From: Holacanthus passer
Lineage: Eukaryota; Chordata; Actinopteri; Pomacanthidae
DNA: 64,000 nt
Assembly (NCBI GenBank): GCA_025331565.1
Contig: JAFREQ010000078.1
Coordinates: forward strand, 744,001 to 808,000
Reading direction: 5' to 3'
Shown in pieces: positions 13,801 to 27,007 of the stretch. Positions within the stretch are counted from its first letter, which is position 1. The number at the start of each line of letters is the position of its first letter. The position numbers and the translations under genes are program-made. The notes below the pieces were generated by a model that had not been told where the DNA came from, searched no databases, and worked only from the letters and a program-made list of their open reading frames with translations.

Positions 13801-16800
13801 CATCTGATGGAGTCTTTGAATGACAGTCTTCCTTAAATGTTTTGCTCCTACAATGTCCATGCATGGTCGCTACAGTCTTGCCATTGTTATGAGGTTTTCA
13901 GGTAACCAGACTATAGAACCACAACTTGTCATTTTTATGCTCAGTTTTTGTATAAATTAAATTTTGTTACCTTTGGACAGAATTTGCTGTTTCATCCTGT
14001 TTTCAGTCTTTGTGCTGAGCTCAACTCTGCCAGCCATAACTTCATATTTTAGACAGACATGAGAGTGGTCATCTCATCCAACTCTTTTCAAAAAAGCAAA
14101 AAGATATATTTCCCACAATTTCAACTATTCCTTTAGTCTGTGATGAAAGGCATATTTATGGTCTCCTCTCACTTTCTTGTATTGGCACTGATGGTTGTCA
14201 TTGCTGTAAATTGATGTAAATTGCATGCTGCATAATCACCCACTATAAACGTCATTCCCGTGGATACTGGATGAAACCAAGACACAGTAGGAAGAGCATA
14301 ATTTGAAACAGTCTTCTAATGAAGCCATCTTTGGCAGCGTTGCCATCTGCTGTCACTTAAAAAAAAAAAAGTGGATGAACGTGGATGGAGTGGTGGAACC
14401 ACTGCCCTTTCTATACAGGGGCAGCCCTCACAGGGCTGATTAGGCTCGTCCTGATTGGCTGAGCATGTACGTACAAATTTTAATTGCGAGGATAAGCGAG
14501 TGGCTACACTAATAGAATCCCATTAGAGGGCAAAGCATGTGTGAAACACAACCCAGTGCAGCAAAGGTCTAATTAACACCTAATGCAAAATTGGGACACT
14601 GAAAGATAAGAAGAGACTGAAAGAAAGACTGAAGGAAGACAGGCCTCCAAAACACGACTGATGAAATAATTAAAATTCCAAGGAGGCTTCTTTGTCCTGT
14701 TTCATATTTTGCTCCTCCTCTCATCCTAGCCGTGCGAGTGTGTAAATGGTACACATGACAGGCATGAATAATTATTAATACACGGCGTGCATTAATGTGT
14801 GTGCTTCAGATAAATGGCTTCCCCCCACAGAGAAAGCACTCGGGCAGCGAGCATGAAAGAAGCACAGCCCAGGCCCTGGATTTCCAAAGGTGACTCTGAA
14901 CTTGTTCAAAGGACAATCACAGCTCACAGTGTGTACTTACACACAGGATCTGTTTGTGTGCACAGACTCGCATTCTCTCAATTTATCACAAAGATGGGGA
15001 GACTGCACACCCTTCGCAAGTGAAAATAGTTTGAAATGCAGATGCAGTTATATCTGACTTCTCCTTTTGGCTCATGTTGTAGTCTGCCAGCATTTACCAC
15101 CATCCATCTATCGGGCTTGTATTACAAGACCAAAAACATTTATCTAACTTTTTCTTATCCTAATGGGGTTTGAGTGTGTGTGTTCATGTTAGAAGATTCA
15201 TATATTCGATGTTCTTTAAATCATAGACAGAACAAGTACGGGTTACATAGAACTAATGGCTGAGAACATAAATGATTACATGGTGTGTGTGTGTGGTGTG
15301 TGTTTGTGTATATGGCAGAGGGGGGGGGGGAGTTGCTGACTAGGCATTTGCTCCATGTAAATGCCACATGATTAATGGACCCACCACCAAAATTAGACGG
15401 AGCACAGAAAGAGCTTCAACAGCAAAAAGAGAAAAATAAACCTTAGCATGTCCCATCCCATGATCCTCCATGAATATCCCATAACCACCAACAACACTTA
15501 TGTTGAATTTATCAGGTTTTCTTGACATTTCCATTTTTTATCTTATGATTACACCCTCAGTCCTGCCGATGCAGGTTTTGATTCATACCTCAATGTCTTG
15601 TTTGTGATTTAACTATATTGCCAAGTCTGTGTTTTCATTCTGTCATTCACTTTGTGATATGAGTGGCAGTGAGGAAGGTCTTGTTTCATGACTGAACTGG
15701 GACTGAATGTGGGGCTATTCCACGCAGTGATGAGCCCTCCTTCACCTTGCAGGACCTGGGCTGACAGAGTGCAGATGATTGGTGAGCTGGCTCACCTGGG
15801 CTTATGAGCTAACAAGCCTATAAAGCTGACCAGTATTCTCTCCCTCACCTCCCACATGGTCTCCTTGGTTGGTTGCTTTGTTTTGTCTTTTCATTTATCC
15901 TGCAACAGCTTCATAGACTATATCTCACCCTGGCACTCACATACATCACTGATTGTCCATGTCTCATGAATTTGCTTTAAAATTAATAAACTGGTTCATT
16001 TTTGACCTCCAGCCCTTTGTGTGCTCTCCCTCCTCCATCTGAACCAAGAGTCAGTTCATGACAATGTGGTCACCATAGTTTAAGCTGTTTCACTGTGACA
16101 GTGAGCTTCAGGCTCCAATGAGCATATTATGTTGTCTTCACTCTCAACAATCTCCACCGGCATCAGAAGCATGTGGCAGAAAACACAAGCAGAGTCAGTG
16201 CTGACCAATAGTGCTGGGAGGCACCATGTGGTATCTTTGTAGCTGCTGCAGCCACGACATGCGGTTACATTTTTGATTTTTGTGTGTAACCTCGAAACAG
16301 CGTAACCTGGCGCAGAAGAATCAATCCAGCTCAAAAGAGTTCACTCTGAAATCTGATCTGTCATCATCGGTTTCATGGTTATGGCTAAAAGGAATTAAAT
16401 TAAAATTACTTGACAGGATACAGCTGATAATGCTCAATTATTGTCAGCAATTCCCATGAAAAGACCAAAACCGACAATTGAGACTACAAGCCAGTATTGT
16501 ATTTGTAGCCAAGGCATGATTCTGTTATTGTCCAATTATTTAAAAAACATCAATTAACTACACTATTCCACTGGGTGACATTCTCTTACAATGAACCTGA
16601 GCACTGTACTTTATATTTTGAATCCATCCCACATATATCATCCTTCTGCCATAAATCCACAAATCCCAAAATCCACAGCAGAAAAAATCCCCAACAAATA
16701 CACTGTTCATTCCTGTTTGAGAAAGTTTGGTACAAACCACAACACTGTTTCCAATAAAGTTGGGACTCTGTGCAAAACATCAATAAAAGCAGAACATGAT

Positions 16801-17603
16801 AATTTGCTAATCCCTTTTGACACATAATTAAAAACAGCACAAAAACAATATATTTCATGTTTAACCTCATCAACTTCATTAACTTTTTGTAAATATCTGC
16901 TTATTCTGAGTTTGATGGCAGCAACACGTTTTAAACAAGTTGGGACAGGAGCAACAAAAGACTGTGAAAGTTGTGGACTGATCCAAAAACACCTGTTTGG
17001 ATCATTCCACAGGTAAACAGGTTCATTGGTAACAGGTGATAGTATCATGATTGGGTATGAAAGGTTCATCCTGGAAAGACTCAGTCGTTCACAAGCAAGG
17101 ATGGAGAGAGGTTCAACACTTTGTCAAACACATGATTGTATAAAGGAGATTAATACATGGACTCAAGAACTGTAAAACTGTTGTCAGTAAACAGAGTTCA
17201 TTTGTAAATGATTGCAATCTGTTTCAATTTATGCTTTACAACTTTTTGGAATCAGGGTTGTATCTCAAAAAGATATGATGGCAAAACTTTTTTTTAGTTT
17301 ATCTCAAAACTTTGTAGTTGACCTAAAACTCCAAAAATGAGTGAAGACAGTTGCTTTGAAACTCTGAGTTTTCTCAACTTTTCTTGTTACACTGTGTGAA
17401 TCATCCATGCAAATCATATCAGCACATTACCATGCTGTCCAGAGCTTTGAAAGTGCTGCATAAATCCAGTTTAATTGTTGAATTAATTATTATTGCACGT
17501 TATTATCTACATCTCTTTAGAGTGCTGACATTTAAGTTTATTGGATTAAGCAGTGCTTCAAACATGAGGTGATAACGAATGATTGAGAGCCAGATATGGA
17601 TGA

Positions 17604-17655
<52 letters not shown>

Positions 17656-18953
17656 CCCAGGCCCCTGCAGCTAGATTTAGCAACTGTGCATCACACCTTC
17701 ATCAAACTTTGACGAAACACGAAGAGGTTGGACTTAATATTTCACTCTAATAATAACAGCCAAAGATCAAACTAACAATAGCATCATTATTTAAGTGCGG
17801 ATATGAATAATTCCATCCATTAAGGCCAGGTAGCAACATTCCTGCAGAATGCTAACCACCTTTATACATCATGGTGTCACGGCCAAGGTGACTACAGAAG
17901 ATATTAATGGTCTGTGGAAGAGTTATGAGATCACCCACATATTCTCTTGCCTGCTCTGACTTTATCTACATCTATATCAAAGCTATACCAAAATACACGT
18001 TTACAACAGAGGCTCCTGCATGGTGGGATAAATGAATGCCCTACATCCCAATGCAAAAATATGCAACAGCCTAAATCATTTCATCATTAGAAGCAAAAAT
18101 ATTGTCAGGGAAGAAATCCTTAAGCCAGTAATAGGAATGATTACATTTTTTTTTTGGTTCATAAGTGTAATGCAACAACAGCTGGGTTATAAAAATACAG
18201 CTGTTTACTGCTGTGTATAGATGTTGGAGGGATGTGTTTCATGCTGATGCAGTGTTGACATTTTGGCCTGATGATGATGCTACAAGACAGAAAGCCTGCG
18301 TGTCTCTGGGGCTAATGAATGAATCCAGTAAATTTCATGACAATCCAGCCATTAGATTTCCTGTCTTTAAGAGGAATATTTTGACTGATGGTGGTGCAAG
18401 AAGAAAGGTCAGTGGGTCCCCAAAAACAATGGGAGTCATCCTCTGGGAAACTATTCATACAAAGGACATTACATAGATAGATAGAGATATTCGAGACATC
18501 TTATCATAGGTCGAAGTGTTGGTTATGGTGAAATTCATATGGTGGCAATAGATGAGAGGTCATGAGGTCACCAAAATAATCAAAAATCATCATCTGGCGA
18601 CCATGAATGTGTATGTCAGTGCTACACAATCAGGATAATCAAGATGGCTCTGGATAAAAGTGTTGATGAAAGATGGACTCCTGTGAACATAAACTTTGGA
18701 ATGGAAGGTTTTTGCGAGAATATGAAATTGTGAGGATGCTAACATTAATCCCAAGCACTATTTCTTATTAGAAGTTTACCTGTGTTAGCTGCTCCAGCCT
18801 CAGTTTCGCCCCCTTCAGGACAGGATCTGTATTACGGACGGTCATCTCCGGGTTCTCCCTCTGGGCTTTCAAAGTGCTGCCAACCACACGACCCGCATAA
18901 CTATAGAAAGACAGAAGAGGAGAGAGGCATGCAGTACTTTCTGTCCCAGTTCT

Positions 18954-18998
<45 letters not shown>

Positions 18999-21900
18999 GC
19001 TCTCTTGCCCCAGTTTTCCCACAGTCACTATACTAGTGTGTCCTGTCCCACACACACAGAAACATGTATAAATGACAAAAGAAAAAAAAAACCCAACAAC
19101 AACAAAGAAACACAGTCATCTCATCATCTCAACAGTCACTTGAGACGCTCAACTATCAACTATCTTCTGGCAGGCTGATCTTGATCTTAATCACCTTGTT
19201 GGAGTCAGAGATTTTATCACCAACAGGTTGTTTACTGAGTCATTCAATGCAAAATAAACTGTGATGAAATATTGTAAAGATGGTTCTTCATTTACATTCT
19301 GTTACACTATTACTCCGCCGCAGTAATCACACTGCATGTAGCTGCTGGTTTGTAAACCGAGCTTTCACAAAGCTTACAATGGGATCATAAAACATAATAC
19401 GGTAGTTTAATCCACTATTGTGAGACAATTTACTGTTTGAACTGTGGGGAATTAATAATTTAACTCCATGAAATTCCTCAGAATGAGTCGACTTAATTAA
19501 TGTAATTCTTGACTTTGCCGATTACCATTTCAAAGGCAGTGTGTTTAATGGAGTTATGTGGTATTTATACTTTAATTTTAGTCAGGAATTTAAATGGTGT
19601 ATATATAAACACTCACCCTCTACAGTTTGCTCACATAAGGGCATTTTTTTTTACCTCCCTACAGATGCTTTAAACAGGTATACAAGACATTTTATTCTAT
19701 AAGACAAACTGTAATTTGTTCTGTTACCAGCTTGATGTGTCTTCCTGTGGCGGCCTATAAGCAAGCACCACATCATTTTGTCTGTGTGGGTTGCAGTGGG
19801 TGGATCAAAAGGAAGATGAAGTGAGAGAAAAGCAAAAGAGACAAGACACAAAAAGTTAATGAGTCCTATTTTTCCAAGTTTCCATGTTCCAAAACAGCTT
19901 TGGTAGCTAATACAATCAGCCACCAACCGCTGAGTCCACGCCCTCGAAAACACAAACACACTCTGGCTATGGCAACAAGGGAAAGAGGACTGTGGGAACC
20001 AGAGAGCAGACGCATGTCACCCGAATGTAAGAAAAATATGACTTGACTGATGACAAGAGATGGTGTGGTTGTAAAGACCCCAGACTCTGGAGCCACGCTA
20101 ACCCAGCTGGTCTGGAATCAGATTCCACCAGACGATCTGTTGCAAGAAGTCTCGAATGAAGTTTCTCAAATATTACTTTTTTTCTCACACAGGTTGTGTT
20201 TTCATGCATTTCCTGATAAAAGGCAATTTCCTGGCAAAGGTCTTATTCAAGTCAAGTCAAATATTCTGAGGCCTGACTGGTTCTTTTTGTGTTTTGGCTT
20301 CATTAAACGTGACATTGGCAGTCCATGATGGCACAGAAGTGCTCATGAGCCGTCTCTGTGAGATCCGTTTTCCAGCTCTGGGCAAGTTCACATTAAATAT
20401 GCAGCCAGTCGCATGTAACACCAACAGATCAAGAGCTGCATTTTTAATTTAAGAGATGATGAGACGACAGATCCTCATGGGAAAATTAGGTCATTAGAGA
20501 GGCAAAAATAATGCGATGCAGTGGGGGAAAGAATACAGCACTATGATAAATGTAATCAATAGAAACAGAACTAAATAAAATATGTAAAGCAATATACTGC
20601 TGACACTTTCAACAGATTCCTAGATTAGGTATGGGGAAAAATAATTACCATCAATTTTTCTTATGTTTTTATGATGAGCTGTATTATTACACTTACAGTG
20701 TTTGTGCTGCCAATGCAAAGAGGATTACTGGAGGAAAAACTGAGCTGTAAATGATTCAAAATAATAGCCACAGGAGAAGAGCGATTGATGAGGGTCTGTG
20801 TGACTGCAGCGCCATGTACATAAATTAGCGGGAGCTACTTTTATGGCCGGATTTATGCTCGGCACACGGTCGTCCTGCTGTAGGTATCTAAGTTTTGATT
20901 CATAGCTCAGCGTCAGACAGACGTAGCGTACGTGATCAGGCCGTACTGTGGTGTAAATACATACCGCAAAGCAAGCGTGTTTACATTCTTTCATTTACTT
21001 TGTGATATGATCCGTGGTGGGAAGGTCCGCCTTGTTTCTTTACACAATACGAGACGATGGTTACATGTTGGTGTGTGTTGTTAGTGGGTGGGCCTTTTAC
21101 ACATTTTCTCAAATCCTCAGATCTTAACATGCTCAAGAGGAAGTTAGCTGCTCTGCATCCTGAAACCCTGGGTTAAGTCCAAAGTCAGCTGACTAACCCC
21201 ATAATCTTACTTCATGATACAGACTATATCTCACGGATCTCTTTTGCATTGCCACATAAATAAAACGAACATTTCAAAGACTCTCACCATTGGAAACTGT
21301 TTACATTGATTACAAAGATGCATCAGTGAGCAGCAAAAGATCATCAAGTGCATCCCATCTAATCTGTGTAAGAAGTTAAATCTGTTTTTACTGTATGGGA
21401 TGAGATGCTATGGTTGATAAAAAAAGAAACAGGATATGATGCTACGTGTAGCGGCATGCACGAAGCAGATTGAGGATCCTGTGTAACAACAGGATGTTGG
21501 GCTACATGTAAACGCATTAACACATGTGATGAAAGGCAGCAGCTCTGCCATAACTGATTTATTAAATCCGAGGCGATAGCAGAATATGAGAAGAAAGAGG
21601 AGGGGGAAAAAGGACAGGAAAGGAGAAGGGTGAGGAGGGAGGATGAATAAAAGCTCAATTAAAAACCACAGACTGTGCCCCGGGGGAAAATCCCAGGATT
21701 CCTCAGACTCCAGCAGAGATTTTTGGGGGATCAGTATCAACACCACACATCCACTGACTGTGCTGCTCAGGCAAGGGTGTCAACACCTCACAACCATTCT
21801 GGCGTATTCACGTTTTCCGTAATCTTTGTTAAAGCTACGAATGTGTGTCTTCATTAGTAACAATGGAACCATGAGTGACAGGCGATTGATTTGACCTTTA

Positions 21901-24022
21901 TAAGGTTGGCTGAACCTCTTTTACCATAACGACCTGTTTCCAATTACTCTCAGAAATAAACTAACTCATATAAATAGACAGACACGAACTGAAGAAAGAC
22001 AATGGAAAATAATTAACATGATTAAAGCATTACAGGCAGGTATGAGGTCGTATTTATGAATGCCTTTGAAGTTACAGAGGGGTATAAAGTGTTTGGTTTT
22101 CATTGTAAGAGGGAGACTAGGTGCAGATTGTTTCATAAGACCAGTGCGCCAACAATAAAGCAGTCATTCCTCCCAGAGCATTAAAAGATCCACACAGGTT
22201 GGTGATTTTTCAACAAGACTTTTGTCCATAAATAAACACTAAGTTCTATTGTGTCTCTCAGTGAAGGAAGACCAACTGACCTAATCATGAAAAATGCAGT
22301 GGTGGGAATTGTAATTATCTCCAGTAATGAATCCAAGAGCTTAATGATAAAATGAGTCGAAGGGCCCAAAGGTGGAAGCGGGAGTGTGTCTATAGATTAC
22401 ATCCGCATAATCAGGAACTGAGAAGAAAACTTCAACAATAGTTTTCTTACAGGCTTTTGTTGCTGCACAGAAAAGTTTTCTCATTGTGACAGATACCGAG
22501 GCGTCGTGTTCTTGGAAGATTGCAGTGGAGATATGCACTTTACTGTAATAAACTATCTCTGGATACTGAGTACAGTAAGAATTTAGGAATTTGCTTCAAG
22601 TACCTTTACAGGTAACTTGCACTTTGCAGTCAGTTGAAGGGGGGTTGTAATTCTCTAGTTCTCTGTACCAACAGAATCAGCAATGCAGTATAATAGTGTG
22701 CCGTCTCTATACAGATGTATTTGACAATCAAACATGAAAGAAATGTCATTTACATGACTTGTGAACAGCAGAGGGCTAAAATGTACAGTATTCCAAGTGA
22801 GTTGTCTTAAATGTATAGTATTCGAATTGGGTTGTTCCTACCTTGACACACTAATATCAATGTCATAAATAGCTCTGAAACTACTGGAGGCATCCATTCT
22901 GACTGAGGATAAATCTATAGAACAAGAACAATATTAATTATTTCTAGATCCAAGTGGGGGCTGGGACTGACTCTAAAAGCTGATTGATGTGGAGCGCTCC
23001 AAGTGGAATGCCTTCAGCTGCTATTGATTAGCAATTCCCGGATAAGGACAGGTAGAGACAACCTGGAAATTGGACGATAGTTATTAAGGTCACGACCATC
23101 TCTACTGCAAACGCAAAGGCACTACATGAGCCAATTTCCATGACTATGACTATAAAGGATGTAAACAAAAAATCAATTATTAATGTGATGTGCTCTGTAA
23201 TAGTTGGTGCAATATGAGGAAGAAGAAACGATCCATGTTGTTTCACCACATCTACGGCCTGGAGGGCCTTAGGCGCAACTATAGATTATAGAGTTGGCTG
23301 TATGCATCCACTTGTTATTTGCAGGAGGAGATATTCTTACAACACCCTGCCAGGAGCGACAGCCGAACAGATATCATTCTCACTTAATGCTTAACAGCCG
23401 TCAGATTTACTGAGGCTGGAGGCAAAGAGGTGGTGGCTTCATTTGTTTCCATTTTACTGCCTTTCAGTATTGTTAAGTTCAATTAAACGGAGAAACTTCA
23501 AGCGGAATGAGCAAATGAATTCTCGTTCTGCTGAACTGTAGCGAACTGACGCTGTTGATTTGTCTCACAGACATCAGATCTTTTGCCTCTTTCATCAATT
23601 TCTTCACTTTCAGTAATAAATCACCCCTTGTGGAATGTGCTTTGTTTTAAAATGTGGGAGGTATCAGAGGCGTCTGCACATCTAAAGCATTGCCTCATGT
23701 CCAATACCTGCTGTCCCGCTCAACGTATTGGAAACTGTCAGAGCCACGGATGAGCTATTGGCCAGATTACGGGCTGTCGGGATCCTCTGTCTGTCTGACA
23801 CCAGATGATAATATTTGGAGCGTGGTGCAGACGACACAGAGAGGTGTGACTGTGACTGACACTTAATAAGATCTGGAGAACGACAGACATAAATCACCAG
23901 CGCCGTAATGACAAAGCTGCTTTGCTGTTGCCCTCAGTTACTATGTGGTTGTTAACGGTAACACACAAAAACACACAGATCTTCCATCTCATCTCTGCAG
24001 CAGACGTTTAAAGCGTCTGTGG

Positions 24023-24074
<52 letters not shown>

Positions 24075-26459
24075 CACATTCATAAAAAAAAGCACAGTGA
24101 AAATGAAATGATCAGAGGCTGTGATTTGATCTGAGGGAGATGTGTAATTAGAAGAGTCGCAACCTCAATTGTAAATCTAGCTGCATTCCTGAGGAGGCAT
24201 TTACATAGCTCGATCACACACAATAACACACTATAGTGACACCTGAGGCTTATACCTGTAGCTCTTGTACCACATATGGAAGCGGTATGCTGTGGTTTGG
24301 ATACGTTTGGCGAAATTACAATTTCAATATCCTCCATCTTCCTCTCCAGCCCTTCCACACTTTTATTTCTCAGGGTTTTAACAGCATTTCTTTGACTCTG
24401 TGAAGCATTAATGCCTGATGCAAAACAGATTTTGAATGCATTAAAAATACAGAAAATCATCAAAACATGGGGTGTGGCTGGCCTTCAGTGGTGGAGGCAG
24501 TTAATCACTTGTCATTTAGGACAGTGATAAGATGCTTCCCTCTCCTGGAGATAATCAGCTATTACAGCTCCAACTGGCTACGTAAGAGGACGGTATAGTC
24601 TAAATGGCTGCAAAGCACATCTCTTTAAACTGTAACAGCTTTAAACATTCAAGCACATGTTACGCAACATCAGTTCATTCTCACACCGTCATAATTGCGC
24701 TGTCTTGTTCAGAGTCAGTCAATCACGGTTTCAGAGACGTAACCACTGCACAGCACACACTCTGGATCTCATTTGAACCATTTGCCCCCCGCTTGATTTA
24801 AATCAGAGACATTCGCAGAGGGAAAAAATGTCCGCTGTAAATTAGCTACAGATGGAGGCTGTGACATTAAGTGAGAAAGGATGGATGTGAAGCCGCTCGG
24901 TACAGATGTGACTTTAAATGTCACTGTATGATATAAATTTCTTTTTTATATTGTCCAGAACAGATATATTGCCTTTGAAGGAGAGTTTTTTGAGAGCTAT
25001 TGTCTTTATGATATGATGGAAAACCACACACAGTGGTGAAGCTGGTGATGTTTCATCTCACTCTGTTCTCTGCTCTGTCTGTATTGGACCGGCCGGGAGC
25101 GACTGGAGGACGGTCTGCTGCCAATCGCCTCAGTTTATATACGGCCTCGTCTGGGTTGGCAGCTGATAGCAGTGTTTACTCATGGGTCTCCAAGTTGTTC
25201 AAGTTCTTCAAAGTAACTCAATGGTAGTTGAGTTCTGAGACATTTACCTCGAGTTGTATTGTAAACAGATTGTAGTGGTAAATCTTTCTTCTTATATATC
25301 CCCCTTGGAAGCAGCATTAGTGGACTGTGTTTCTCCTGCTTGTTTTTATATGAGATGTGAGAGGTGTTTTAGTTCTTCCACCTTAAAATTCTTTTTGACA
25401 TTCCCGCAAGATGCTATTTAAGATGCCCTTGGGCGTGTGTGTGCTCTGCCGCCTATCTTTTTCTCACATGCGCACACACTCTCACCAATACAGACATTTG
25501 TAAGTGAAGTGGGTCAGAGGGCGGAGGAGATGAATGGAGGTCTGAATAGAAGGATGGAGAGATGAATGGATGGCTGAATTAATGAATGAATGGGTGGATG
25601 GATAGATGCAAGAGAGAAGAAGATGTAAAGAGGTTAGAGAGGCACAGACTGGCTGGATTCCAACACAGGCGGAGTGTATCGTCGCTTCTGTTCCTCTAAA
25701 CTTAAAACACACTGCACAAATAGTGACAGTCTGAGGATTTATGAATATTTTACTTACAGTCATGTTTATGTTCAGCAACCTCACCTGACTGACCTGTCAC
25801 AGGCAAAATTACAAAGTAAGTGGGGACTTGTAGCTTCTATACAAAAGTCATTTTAGCTGTTGTGCTTACTATAGTTTAGAAATTGCTCTGACAAATCACG
25901 CCACTTGTCATATTAGTTAAACTGCAGCTTTTCTTTAATGCAAAGACCATCTGTTGTTTAATACATAGGCTCAGTTGACAATACAGAGTCAGTAACAATG
26001 TGATCAAAGGCAAACTTTACCATGATACAGTCATTATAATTGAGGGAAACTAGTCTAGGAAAACTGTTCATTGTTCTCTTTGTGGTAGCCACAATTCAGT
26101 CAAAGTTCAAATAATCTCTGTTGCCTGTTCAAATGCATTATACTGTACACTGTATTTTTCCATCACGTCAGCAACACTACAAGATGTTTATTTATTTGAC
26201 TAGAACAAATGTGACATTATAAAAGGTGCAATCATCTACTTTTGACTTCATTCAAATTATAATGTAAGAGAATATAAATTATAATAGTGTAAATTAGAAA
26301 ATGTTTCACTGTGATAAGTGTTTTTTATACATGCACTAAAATATTTTTAATCCTAAATTGCTCCTGCTCCATTTTTCTTAAAATATTAGCAGAAATGGCA
26401 GAGCCATTAAATACAAGTTTTACCAGCCTTTATCGTAGCACTGACAGTGACAAAGCAAA

Positions 26460-26497
<38 letters not shown>

Positions 26498-26618
26498 TGT
26501 TTGTTTGTGTAGGATGTCCTTGCAAGGCTACATGGCCTGTTTCAGATGGTTGATAGACCATTAATGGAAAACCTTCTCCATCACAGCAACTGTTTCTCCA
26601 CTGAGATGGATAGAACTT

Positions 26619-26656
<38 letters not shown>

Positions 26657-26969
26657 TGTTAGATAGTGCTGTGTGCAGTGAGATGTCAGATGAGCACAAT
26701 CATCCCATATTCTGTGTGTATTGCAGGGTGCGTGTTGGTATGTGTGTTAGTTGGTGTTTGTGTAAGAATGTGTGTGTTGGAGCGTGTTTGCGTGCGCGTT
26801 TGTGTGTGTGTGCTGGTAAGTGTGTGTATGTGTGTGTGTGTGCCCATTTGTCTTGTTACCAGTTTAAGCTGCCAATGTAATCACCATGAGAAAGACTCTG
26901 GAAACGAACTCTCTAACCTTCACAACCCTGTCACCCCCCCACCCTGGCAACTATTAGGAGACTCACACA

Positions 26970-27007
<38 letters not shown>

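Larger units (their letters stand above)
10811..18779. other. gpc5 intron 8: no gene recognised
   Basis: About 8 kb of AT-rich intronic sequence with no supported exon. It contains one TIR element near 16.74-17.26 kb and a CA microsatellite near 17.6 kb. A short stretch at about 10.90-11.06 kb belongs to a dispersed family seen elsewhere in the window. Confidence 0.7.

Noticed and set aside
21408..21746. 112-residue minus-strand frame with hydrophobic stretches
   Set aside because: No recognisable family, no clear splice sites joining it to gpc5 and no promoter; chance open frame in an intron.
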